Shown: positions 49,201-60,939 of the stretch, in pieces
Position numbering within the stretch: position 1 is the first letter of the stretch
Layout of the letters: every line of letters begins with the position of its first letter
NCBI RefSeq assembly: GCF_019399895.1
Contig: NC_091868.1
Span: 8,681,593-8,745,592 of the forward strand
Reading direction: 5' to 3'
Source: Cardiocondyla obscurior
Lineage: Eukaryota > Arthropoda > Insecta > Hymenoptera > Formicidae
DNA: 64,000 nucleotides
Notes under the pieces: model-generated
Told to the model about the DNA's origin: nothing
Database searches by the model: none
What the model saw: only the letters and a program-made list of their open reading frames with translations
Program-made: the position numbers and the translations under genes

Positions 49201-52200
49201 GGCGTGAGAACCGGGTTTCCGGGATACGCCGCCGAGTATCTCGGAATACTCTCGACGCAGTCGACGCCTGACCTTCTCAGCGGGTCGTATAATATGCATG
49301 TGCCGCGAGGGAGAGTCCGCTCTTCTCTTCCTCTCCGCAATTTCGTTCGCAGGCTAAACTGGGTGCCTGGGTTGATTTAAATCTCAACGCTAGCGGCCGG
49401 TTTAAATCGTCCTGACGCGAAACAGACGCCGTTCGGATGCGGGCACCGATGGCCGCTTCGGTATGCAATAATCCGAGCGCGTGTAATGCTAATGCGACAG
49501 GTCGGCCGATAGAACCTCCCCGCGCAACTCTAATTAAGCGACCAGAATCCGGAGGATACAATTACGCGACTCTTAAATGGAAACCTGGCGTATGTAGTAA
49601 TTTCGCGTCGCGCGTTTTTTCTTGATATGTCCTCCCATTACGTCGAGGTATGTCGGTCGCGCGAAGCAAGTCACGCAATATTTTTTTTTACCCCCTCAGT
49701 TTTTTTTTCTTTCTAATGAAACCGCCGAAACGCGACGGTCTGACGAATCCCCCGGCTCTTCCGCTCCTCGCTCTCGATTTTTACCTGCCTACGGTCGACG
49801 AATGTACTTGGGAAATATTAATATTGATAGTACTCTTAGTCCGCGATCGTAATTAAAAAAGAAACTCCTACACGTTAATAGCCGATGCGCTTTCCACAAC
49901 GTCAAGCGGAGATGACGGCCGGCTGGAGCTTTCTATTTATGTTCCTATCGACCGGCGACTGACGTAAGAATTCATTACACTTTAGGACTCCCGGCGCGCC
50001 GATGTGGTCATTGATGACCGGCTCGCTTCTCGTTTAAGATCTCAATGGCCATCGCCAGCGAGATCAACGGCGAAGTATCCGTGGATTTGTCTTTATTTGG
50101 ACTTCCATTAGCCCGGGACGTTGTTTGATCGTTCCCGTTACACGTTTTACGAGAATGGTCCGCGCGAACAAGTACTTTCTAGACACACGGCCGGTCCCCG
50201 CACGTCGAGAGAAGGTCGACGATACATCAAAGGATCGTAGAACGAGTGCGCGTTACGGTGTCACGCGAAGAATGAATTTGCTCGTCGGATATGAAAGTTT
50301 GTTTTCTTAACAACCCCCTGCGGACTTTTCGAGAGGTGGCGTATCCGTACGTGCGACGCGGAGGAGAGGAAAAAAAACAGGCGTAAAAAAATAATTTCGG
50401 TGAAAGACCGCCGAGAGAGATTTATCGACTCGGGACTTTGCGCTTCGACAAATTATCGGACAAGTAGTCTGGCAGGAAATTAATGACGCGGCTATTTCAG
50501 TTGACGCTGGATAATAAACCGACGCGAAACTCGTTCGACGTGTACGTAAAGCGCCATGAAAAAAATACCAGGCGACGTCTATTCAGATTTAGAGACGACT
50601 GCGAGAGCGTGACATTCCAGGCTAAAAAAGGTGACGATAAAACGGAGCGAGATCGGAATGCATTCGGCGTTTTAATGTACCCGGCCTATCATTCGCCTCA
50701 GCTAAACGTGTAATCTTACTTACGAGCTTACGAGCGCGTGATTAAATTACGGATTCATAAAATACGTTTCAGCAAACGTGTTAATCTCGCGGGAAAATTA
50801 CGTTTTTACGGTCGGACGTGGGGGAGGGACGAGCCGTGGGCCGACCGCGAGGAGAATAGCCGCACGTCGTAATTCTTCCTATTTCCGCGACAATTTGCCC
50901 GTTATTATTACAATCGCGATTATAACAGACGAGATCGGGGAATCCAGGCCGCTCGTGACTCGCGCGCCGCGAGGAATCGGTGAGAGAGAAAGAGAGAAAG
51001 ACGCTTTCCGACTCTGGGAAAAGGCGCGGACGGTAAAATTAAACGTGCGAGCGTTAATTAATGTCCCACGCGATCCGATGACGGTCGCGAAGAGGGAGAG
51101 GTTCAGGTTCAGGGATGCAGCGGCGTGCATCGGCACGGCGCGGGCTTCATCGCAATCGGCGAGACATTAATGAGAGGCCCGTCGCGATCCGGCGACGCGA
51201 GCGGCGAGTGAGTCACGCGGCAGGAAGTCCTTTTTCCGCGGCGCGGCCGAACACCTTCCGCCCCGGCCAACTGGTACAAGGTGAAATCGAGCTTCGATTC
51301 GCGGCACGAAGGAGACTCGAGCGCAAAAAAGGTTCGCAAGAAGGATCCTTCCCTTTCTCTCTCTCTCACTCGCTCTCGAATTCCGTTACGTTTTGGAATA
51401 ATTTCCCTTGCATCGAGACCGATCGCCTGCCTTCCTCAGATAAGCAGATGGAATAAACTATTTGCCAAGTGCGTTGCGAAAATTGCCCTATTGTATCGGT
51501 GAGAATGAGATACTCCGAGATACGATGGATAAAAGTACGTCAGACAGCCGCGCGCTCAAAGAGCGGATGGCGTCGCGCACCGCGAACGAACGCGAGGAAG
51601 ATTAGACGCTATTAAATCTTATTCTCCTTCCTATCTGTACGAATCTTTTTTTTTTTTTTTCCCTCTCGATATATATCCCCGCGGGATATCGCCAGTGCGT
51701 TGCGATCGCGTGAGAAAAGGTCGCCGTTTCGCAAAGAATTATTCAGTGTCGCCTATTACCGGCACATAGAGTGGCGTGTACCACTAACTACCCAATTATC
51801 TTCCGATTAAAAAATAATGCAATAGTTTGCGGTACATCGGCGTGTCCCGTACGCCCGTCACGCATCGCAAAATGTCTTATCTACGTTATCGGTCATCTAT
51901 CGATGTCGGGAAGCGAGCTTCGGTTACCATCACCCGTGCGGGACTTTCTAATAAAATAATTCGACTATCGGAAAACAAATAAATGAGACCCGAGACAATG
52001 TCGTTCTATTTATTAATCAATGTACCCCGATGCTTTTATTCATCTCTGATTTAATCTGCTTTTAGTAATTTTAGTCAAACTTCCGATGCTATTTTTCGTT
52101 AATTAATTCCGAAGAAAATTAGGTCGGCGTCTGAAAATTGAATACGTTGATTTCTAACTTCGAATCACGCGACTCGTAAAGCGGGGCTCGTTTCCCGAAA

Positions 52201-53455
52201 TCTCCTTATCCGGATGTACCGCAGTACATTTGGCCGTTCGGCGCCGTTTGCAATTAAGGTCAGATCGAATTCGCGTACGCGGACCGTTGCGCTGAATCGA
52301 TGGAGCGATCTCACGCCTCTGGCTCGGCTCCAGGGAAAGAGCTCTGCGACACTGTGTCCCTTTTTCTTATTATCCGCCTTTCACGAGCAACGGTGCCACG
52401 GTGGACTTTCACGAGCAAGGGTGTTCCACCCTTCAGCCTAGCTATGGCCGGCTAGCCTAAATCAATTAGATGCCCCGAGATGGGAGGCGTTGATACAATA
52501 TAAGAGTACGACGTGTTGCCTTCTGGCTTGTGAAAGATGAAGGAGCTCGCAGGATTTCTCAACTTTTTATTTTATTTTATCTTATTTTAATTTTATCAAA
52601 TTTAAAAATCAATTTTAATCATCAAATTTAATTCACTACAATTCAAACGTAAGACCTTTAAAAATTTATAGCTTGCATTCCAGCTTCTTCTAAAAATTGA
52701 AGTTAATAATAACGAGATGTATAATTAATTGCAAAAGAAAATTCTTTTCTGGATTGAAGAAAAAGGGACGGTCAGTCAACTTTGACTCAGTACCTACATA
52801 GTTCATTTACCGAAATTTTGACCGAGCACGAGTTCACGAGTGATACGAGAACCACTGATCCTAGGTTTTCTGCGTGTATCCGGCGGGGGTTCGTCTGCAG
52901 GACGCGTTCGATAAAAGCAACGTCACGGATACACGCGCGTAAAGGAGATTTCGCGCGGAGAGTCTCTCACGTCTTCAGTAACTTTCGTCAACTCGTATAA
53001 TAGTGCGATGAACTCTCGCAGCCGCTTTATCTCTCTCCATGGTACGACGATAAGAATAATTGGACGTAAGACAGCGCGGCAGATGAGAGACGGGGGTCTC
53101 CGTTGCGTAAAATTGCAGGTCATTCGCGGCCCTCCACTATCAAGCGCGTCTACAGCTTTCGGTTACGTAACCATATAAAATCCGTCCGGGCGCCTTTTTA
53201 CGTAACCCGACAATTGGCGCCGCGGACGCCTCTTTTTATTTGCGTACTTTTCAATTCGGCTGATTAACTCGTCGTCTTTTTCGATTCGTTACACTCGTAT
53301 TCATCGGTTCTACTCCGCGACCAACGTTTATCAGGACTACGGTTATTAATCGTAAGATTTATTATTTACGCAGATCGATTTTAACGATTTAACGTCAATT
53401 AATTTGAGGCTTTCGTCTTAAATTTCTAATGTTGAATATATGCTTTTTGTTGCAG
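31294..53455. other. Long gene-free CpG-rich stretch
   Basis: About 22 kb with no recognisable protein, tRNA or rRNA gene. Open frames are short, Arg/Ser-rich and often open on both strands at once, which indicates composition and not coding. It contains TAATTA-type clusters (for example 31686-31700), many homopolymer T/A runs, GA repeats at 36704-36738, and one degraded terminal-repeat-like sequence near 34784. Probably upstream or intronic control DNA of the storkhead-box gene. Confidence 0.5.
36704..36738. repeat. GA microsatellite
   Basis: (GA)n with two GAAA interruptions; no function assigned. Confidence 0.85.
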
Positions 53456-56400
53456 ATTTCGTAATGCCACCGCCTTGTTATCAACGTTAGGCGGTGGGCC
53501 CTCGCAATGGCCTCGATTTTAGGCGAAGGAACGGGGCCTGGTGGTCCCGGGCCCTCTCGATGCCTCCTGCTCTTGCAGAGGTCTTTGGCGATTCAATTGA
53601 TCCGAGGCTCGCCTCCTCACGCTGCAAGCGCCGGACAGCGAGAGAGCCCGAAGGAACATCCAGCCGACGAGATGTGGATGTACGACAAGGGTTACAATCT
53701 CTTTCAGGTGAGCCGCGTTATCTCCGATTTTTATTTAGCTATTAGCGTCTTTTTGCCGACTTTTCTCTTTACGCGACGTGGTTTCGCTCGGTTTGGCGCC
53801 GGAAAAAGTTCATCAACGGAAGCGGGAACGTCGGGAGCGACGGACATTGCGACGAGTAATCCGCCCCGGGTCTCCTCGCGTCTTTTCTGCTTTGTTCCTT
53901 TTTCCTGCCTACCCGTAGCGCGAGTCCTTTACGGTAAAGCGAACGCTGATTGCCCGCACCGTTACGGCACAATGAAACAATGTGAATTACGAGCAATTTC
54001 ACAAAAGTCGGCATAATCGAGCGGGCGGCAGGTTAAACGGCGGAAGCTTCTCGCGGCCGGCGCTGTACCGACGTCATTCGGCCCCTTTCGACGATAAATT
54101 TCGCGTTTTACGTCCAGAATTCCTTCCGCGGATGAAATAAACGGCGGCGAAACGAGAGACGCGCCGCCGGGCGACGGCGGCGGCGCCGCGCGCGTCGTAA
54201 TGCAGCTCGTCTCGAATTTATCGCCACCAATGCGTGACATGCAGCCGCTGAATATTCAACACCGGTCTACCGTCTGGTCAGGTAAATCGTATTAAAGCTC
54301 GCGATGATACGACCAATCGCGAGAGGGATCGGTAATAAGCGGCGTTATGAATACGAGATGAGAATATATCAAATCGACTGGTCTGTTTTCGTTCATTATC
54401 TTTAATTGTTAAGCTGATTAATTGAACTGGTCCAGCGAAATAAATATCAAATGCGCGAGCGGTGATTGTAAGCATAAATATATTATCGGAGTGGAAGATT
54501 AGCATATTTTACTCGCGTATTTTTCTAAACGATGTCGAAATCGAGCAAAGGTTATCGATGACGACATAAAATTACGAACGTGCCTCCGTTCGCAGTAACG
54601 AAGTGCTCTCACTTTTCAACGAGTACGTACTCAGCGAAGGAGCACCCTTGCGGAAAAGTCAACGAGCGAGGCTGCCGCTTTCAGAGTTAATAACAAGGAA
54701 CGCCGATAACGGTGACAAAGCGAGGGTGCTAAACCTTTGAATATGCAAGAATAGCGTTTTCTTTTCTTTTTTCGGACTCTTGTAAGTGACCTATTCCGCG
54801 AACGACCAAAAAATGGGGACTATTTATCAGCGCCTTGCGCTCAGCAAATTTAACACGATGTATTTCTCTCTTAATTGACTGAAAATTGTCTTGGTTAAGG
54901 ATAAAATCTGCTCTAACTGTGAAATAAATCGAACGTAAAATAACACGGCGCGGAGGTTGAAGTATCTCGTATATAAAAGCAGGAAATCGCGTACAGTGTT
55001 GTTCGTACAAGAGGAGATATAATCTCGAGGTCGCGGAGTGAATTAGATCGACGTTCTATAATTGTTAAGGCAATTAGACGTTGCTGCAGAAAACCGTTCT
55101 GTGTGTGCTGTATCGATATTGCGGTTCCGCGTGGTTTCGCGCTGCGTACAATGTACTATGACCCGTTTCATCGATGCTGCGGATAATAATCGATCGGCGA
55201 AGATACGATCGCTTTTCAACGGAGCGATCGTCAAAAGCATCCGCTGTGCACGGCGCGGTCCGCATCGGTGCCGCGATACAATCATTTATTCAGGACATTA
55301 CGTTCCATCGGTTAATTCTTTTTAATTTTATTTTATCTAAAGAGGAATGTTAAGTGAAACTCTTTGCTAAACAGGATATATTAATAATGATAAATATTAA
55401 ATAATTGATTTAATTTGTAATTGTTTTAAATTAATTAATGTATATCAATAACTGGCGCGATCAAATTATTTCTTTTTCTTTTTTTTTTTTCCTTTGATTT
55501 GTGACGATTTTTAATTTGCCCTTTTTTTACGGTAGAAAAGCGACAATGATGAACGGACGACAATACGGATCTACTATATTCACTTCCCGTGGTAATATCG
55601 GGTTACTAAATGATAGGGCATTGTTCGATATGGCGTTTGATCCGCCAAGTTGTTTACAAGATTTATCGAAGGTGCACGGTCTGTATTCAAGAAAGGGTTA
55701 CTTTACGCTTCTTCGACGGATCTCGCGAATGCGTTGCCTGCCGTCGTCGCTCGTTGCGACGTTTTTAAATCACTGTTATTACGATGCACCGATTGCGCAC
55801 TGCCTCGGGGATGGCCGGCGCAGTCAACGATCCGGCGGGCACTTTCCATCCGCGTGACGATTTCCGTCACGAGCACGTCGCCACACCGAGACGACAGAAC
55901 ATGCTGGCTCAACGTTGAGCCGCTTCGGACATGGTTATAACCGCGGATTCGTCGCATCGCCCGTATCACGCTTCGGAATCGACGTTTTATCTCAAACGAT
56001 TGTTATCATTATAATTAAAAAGTAACTAAATTAGTAATAAAATAGTAATAAAAATAATTATGTCTTTGAAAATTTTATTATCCCGCCTCCGCTTTTTTTT
56101 TTTTTTCTCGAATAAAATTCTAATTTAAATTTAATAAGAGGACCAAAGCTATCGGTTAACAATCGCGAATATCTACGGGGCGTAATGGTCGCTGGACTCG
56201 GAACCGAGCAACGGCATTCAGAACGTAACTAGTGCGCGGCACTTAGAACATAGGGCAATAAAGTCGAGCGCGTATCGTTCGAGCAGGTCGGTTCGAGGGT
56301 TCGGCCGGGGTTCAGCCACCTCACTCTCGTTCGTCGTCGCTTTTTTTCCTGCCGCTGAAAGCGGAATCGGTCGTCACCGTTGTCGTCGTCCTGACTTGGA

Positions 56401-59400
56401 CTTCGTAAATCAGCACCACGCGGCGTATATCACGGCCGAGCCCGACTTTTATCTCCCGCGCCGCGAGAACTCGTTTATCCGCGGGATGCCCATTCGCCTC
56501 GGAGCAATTCGTGCTCGATCGTCTATTTGTTTGCCAATTTCATTGCGAAAAAAAAAAAAAAAAAAAAATACGTTTGCTAACGCAACATAAAAAGGGAAAT
56601 ATGGCAAAAAGGTACTTTAATAAATCTATTTTTTTTCTCTTATAATGCTTCAACGAACGACGCTTACTTTTAATTCAGTACGACATTTGGCGTGGTGGTT
56701 AACTTTGTGCGATTTTTTCCGTCGCGAGTTGCTATCGACTCCCTATTGATATGATAAATAAGAATGCAGAACGGTCGACACCTATGTGCTGAGATCTGAG
56801 TATATGCACCTATATAGAAAGAGAAAACCAGAGAGAGAAAGAGAGAGAGAGAGAGAGATCTCCGCATGTCTCGGTCAACGTATTATTCGAGCGCATGCTG
56901 TACTCGCGATATTAGCATATAAATTATGTTATCGTGATTTATGCTCGCAGCCCGCGCACCCAAGCGGGACTATGGGGGGGTTGCTGATTAAAATTCGAAG
57001 CGACGAACGCGGGCGAACATCTTGACGCCTGTCGCCCGGTAATGGCTGATAAATAGATCAGTTTTGCAACTGTAAACGGACTTTCAAGAACTCAAACGTC
57101 TCTTTTAATTTTTTTTTTTTTTTAATTAAATCTCGACAATAAAATCGCGGCGCTTTGTTGAATAAAGTTTGCGCTTATCTCAATCATCTACTCTCGCGCA
57201 TATCAATCGTTCGATAATACAGATAAGATATTGCACGCACGACAGTTTCAGTTATTCAAGTACTAGTGGATTAATACACTCGCGACGGCAGCAGGGCTCT
57301 GCTGAATCGATAAGCTCGGTGCACAGCGTAACAATGCCGCGGCGCGAATGGCTAGCAATAAGTTTCTGGCGTGTTTCGTTCGACTCCGTTAACCGCCTCG
57401 CGTTCGTGCGCGGCGTCTCAAGTTAGGGCTTTAAAAGGATAACCACATACGCGCGCGGCGGGAGTGTGCACGGCGAGTATATTGCATAATAATTAACGGC
57501 CAGCCAACGGCCGTGCAACACCCTATAGACTGTATTGCCGCAAGTTCATTGCCGGCACGGAAATCGCGATACGTATTGCACGAACTCAACAACGGGCTCT
57601 TTTTGCACCTCCGCGTTTTCCCTTGCAATTTATTTTATTTTAATCTTAAATTAATTTTATTTTAATCTCTTAAAACTTTATTTTAATCTAATTAAAAAGA
57701 AACCGTTATCGCGCGAAAGCTCTTTTTTTTTTTTAACGTCATAAAAAAATATGTGATCAAAGTACTCGCCACTTCCAATTTCATTTCCAATCTCGCGATA
57801 TCTCTCCTTCATCTTTGCCCTACGTTTCTCAAATGTTCCACCCTCGCTATTCCCGGGCTGTTCTACATTTCGTTACTCCCCTCGCTATCTGCGGCTTATA
57901 ATCTACTGGGGAGATGCCGAATGTGCACACATAAGATCTCGGGGTATAAATTCGAGATAATCGCAGGGACATGGAAGGACGACTCGCTCGATTCGCGGGC
58001 GGCGCGTAATTTACATTTGATAGCTTTACGTAACATCGAACGCGGGCTCATTCGCGGCGGTGCATTTTGCAAATTAGATGAGAATACGCGGGGCATTATT
58101 CCCGAGGCCCCGGGATTGTCTCGCGTCGCGGAACGTAACGCCCGCCGCAATGTAATACGGTAACGCCAATTTGCGTTTAGCAATCCCCGTATGCAGGCCC
58201 TCTTTTTCGCACAGTTAGTTAGCATGCCGCTGGGTACAGGAGACATGGTGGCTGGCTCGGCGCTAATTATCGTTAACTCAGAACTGTCGCACTCTCACGG
58301 TTAGATCTTCCCTCCCGTGGACAATAAGAGCGTCTACTTTATCAGCATATCCTGTTGCCCGGCTCGACACATTCCGCGATGCAACGCGATACTTTACGTG
58401 ACCGCGCAATTTTCTCGGCCTTTCAGATTTGCGTCGCTAAGCAAGTCTAAATAGATACAGCTATACCGCGCGATATACGAGCGTTTGGAAATATTATAAT
58501 TTTCATCTGATGAGATAGATAGCGGGCTAGATTCGATTGCCGGCGCGGTTAGAAGCATGATTAAACGTTTCTAGGATGTTTTCGTAAAGCCTAGCCGCGA
58601 TTACGAAAGGCACGGCCGGGAGATGGACGAAATTTCCTTAAAATTGCGAAAGTGCCGCTTTTCTCCGTTTATCGTGTTCAACCGGCCGGAAAAAACGACG
58701 CGTTAAGAGTAATTCGATTGTAGATCGGTGTCCCGATCGGGAGAAAGAGATCAGTGGAAGGCACGATCTCGTGAAATTGATCGCGTCCGCTTGGCTGGTC
58801 CGGCGGACCGAGAGAGGCCGACTTCCACGTAGGAAGGATGCACATCTTGACGTAACCGAAAAAAGTTTCACCTGCTGAAAATCGCCGTCCTCGTGAGCGA
58901 TTTAATGAACCGGGCCGCGCATGCGAGGAGCCTTTATTACGATATCATCCGCGCCGGGGTGTCGAAAATCCGCGCCGGTGTCGTAACCGCGCCGCGATTA
59001 TGAAAGCTCCGCGTCGAGAGGCTGTAACAACACCTCGGGATAAAAGAATCCGATTGCGATCGAAAGCGCGCTTCGTTTCGTGACGTTAAGTAACGTTATT
59101 ACGCGATCAAGTGATTCAGAGGCGTGTCACCTCGACAGCCACCTGCGGAAATTATACCTGCGACCGAATGTAAAAAAAAAAAGAAAAAAAATAAATAATA
59201 ATAAAATCGCGGAACTTTCGTCACGGTGTTCCCAAGTTAAAAAATGTCGCCGTAAAACCGACGGCAGTTACCGCGGCTGCGAGTTTCGTAAGACCCCGTG
59301 GTGAATCTTTCGACGGTGAGTGCGAGAAGAAACGGTAATCCGCGAACGACAAACGTACGTTTCTAACACGGAACGTGGCCTCGGCCAAGGGTGGATGTTT

Positions 59401-60939
59401 GCGCCGCGCGCCGTTGCACAGGCAGAAAACGAGGCTGATTGTTCTCGCGGCGGATCAGATCGATCACGGATGTGCAATTTGCAGTGGCTACACGGAGGTT
59501 CCGTCGTTTGGCGGCGAGTAAACGTCCCTACGCGGCGACTTCCAGATGGTGAAAGTACGGAGATTCCGCGCTCTTACGCTCCCCGCTAGATGCAAAATCG
59601 TCTCATGCGGCGCGCATTGTATTGTATTCTTTACGCGGGATTTAAATTGGGCTCGCCGCGCACGTCCGCCGTCTTTTCCGTCCGAGCGAGTCGCAAAGTG
59701 GCTTGAATTGACGCCACTGTGAAATTTTAACGATCGCGTATGCATACACCCCGGCATTATCTTATATTGTTTCATCTACACCGGCAATTTAGCAAATTAC
59801 ACGATTTACCCTGGGATATTTACTATATATGATAATAACACACATTGATAATAACCTAACATACAAGCACGGAATAATCTTTGATAATAACGAAATATAA
59901 AAAATTTTATGAGAGTCAAAAATAATTATTTCATCGACCAGTTTCAAAAGTTGATGTGATCTTGATTTTATAATAATTTCGCGAATTAATCTACTTCGTT
60001 TGTACATACTTTACGGCCGTTGCTCATGCAGCAGGGAAGCTGCACTTTTCACAATTGCGAAAACCGATGGGAACGATCGCCCGAACGAGTGCTGTTATAA
60101 ATCACGTTGAGCTCGCGCCGATCGATTCCGGCACTCCGCACTAATTTCATGGTTTAGCCGGACGACAAGGGAAGAGAAGACGGGGCTGGAGAAAAATCCT
60201 GCGGGGCCGTTCGTTTATGAGCATTGTTCGGGGCTCTCGACCCTATCACGGCTCGCTCTGCGCCGCGGAATTACGTCGGGGTTCTAGGAAACGTCCATAG
60301 GGGTAAAACCGTGTTCCGACCTCCGAGTTACGACGAGGGTGAAACGGCCATACGGCCCCACGGAGAGATAAACACTTAGCGACCGAGCAATAATTCAGGG
60401 GGTAACTCGCCAACTTCTATCGCGCGACTTCTTTTTTTATTAGTAACGCAAAATACGACGGTGGTTGTTATATAGTCGCGTCATTACGGGAGGATTATCT
60501 TCCCGTCGTAAACCTCTTTCTCTCGATGAAAATAAGTTCATAAAAAGGGTATAAAGACGAGCGATATAAAAATATATCGTACCGTTAAATAATTAAAAAT
60601 AAAAAGTAAAAGAAATAAAATTAAAAGAATTAGAAAATTAAGTATAATTAACTGTTAATTAACTATAAAGTTTAATAGGGGTCTTATCAACTGAAAGTTT
60701 CCGTTATAAAATGATGCGAACGATCTCTTTCTGCATGTTGCAGAGTTTCTTGGAGGCGAACTCGAAGTGCTGGTGGAACGCGGCCCTAGTGGATGCGACC
60801 CGGCAGCTAAGGTACAAGGGCCACGTATCGCCGGGCGTGCTGATGGTCGGCGGGCCGCCCTGCGCCCTCGAGGTTTTGAGGGCGGCATGGGCGCGAAACG
60901 TTCTACGACCACCCGCGGACCACTCCATCACCTGCCTCG
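53456..60939 (+). CDS. ko: Storkhead-box winged-helix protein, first exons (partial)
   Basis: Orthologue of Drosophila knockout and vertebrate STOX1/2, nuclear proteins with a winged-helix DNA-binding domain. Exon A is 53456-53707 (acceptor TTGTTGCAG; coding from ATG 53507, with CGCA before it). Exon B is 60744-60939 (acceptor TGTTGCAG; donor CTCG|GTACGT). Both joins are in phase. They give 67 plus 65 residues, and the gene continues beyond the window. Recognition rests on exon B, FLEANSKCWWNAALVDATR then GVLMVGGPPCALEVLRAAW and NVLRPPADHSI. These match the STOX1 N-terminal block FRRANARCFWNARLARA, GVLLVRAPPACLQVLRDAW, ALRPPRGFRI. The rest of the winged helix should lie to the right. Start chosen because the frame and context fit and no longer in-frame start is seen in the exon. 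Confidence 0.85.
53464..53490 (+). promoter_or_regulatory. Short upstream ORF in the storkhead leader
   Basis: ATG CCA CCG to TAG encodes eight residues (MPPPCYQR) in the leader part of the exon, ending 16 bases before the main ATG at 53507. It could reduce or regulate translation of the main frame. Confidence 0.55.
53708..60743 (+). other. 7-kb storkhead-box intron
   Basis: Intron between the two recognised coding exons. GC/CpG-rich with AT-rich islands (55,320-55,500; 56,000-56,140; 57,630-57,760; 60,550-60,700). No nested gene recognised on either strand. Holds a GA repeat at 56831-56858. Confidence 0.65.
56831..56858. repeat. GA microsatellite
   Basis: (GA)n inside the storkhead intron. 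Confidence 0.8.
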
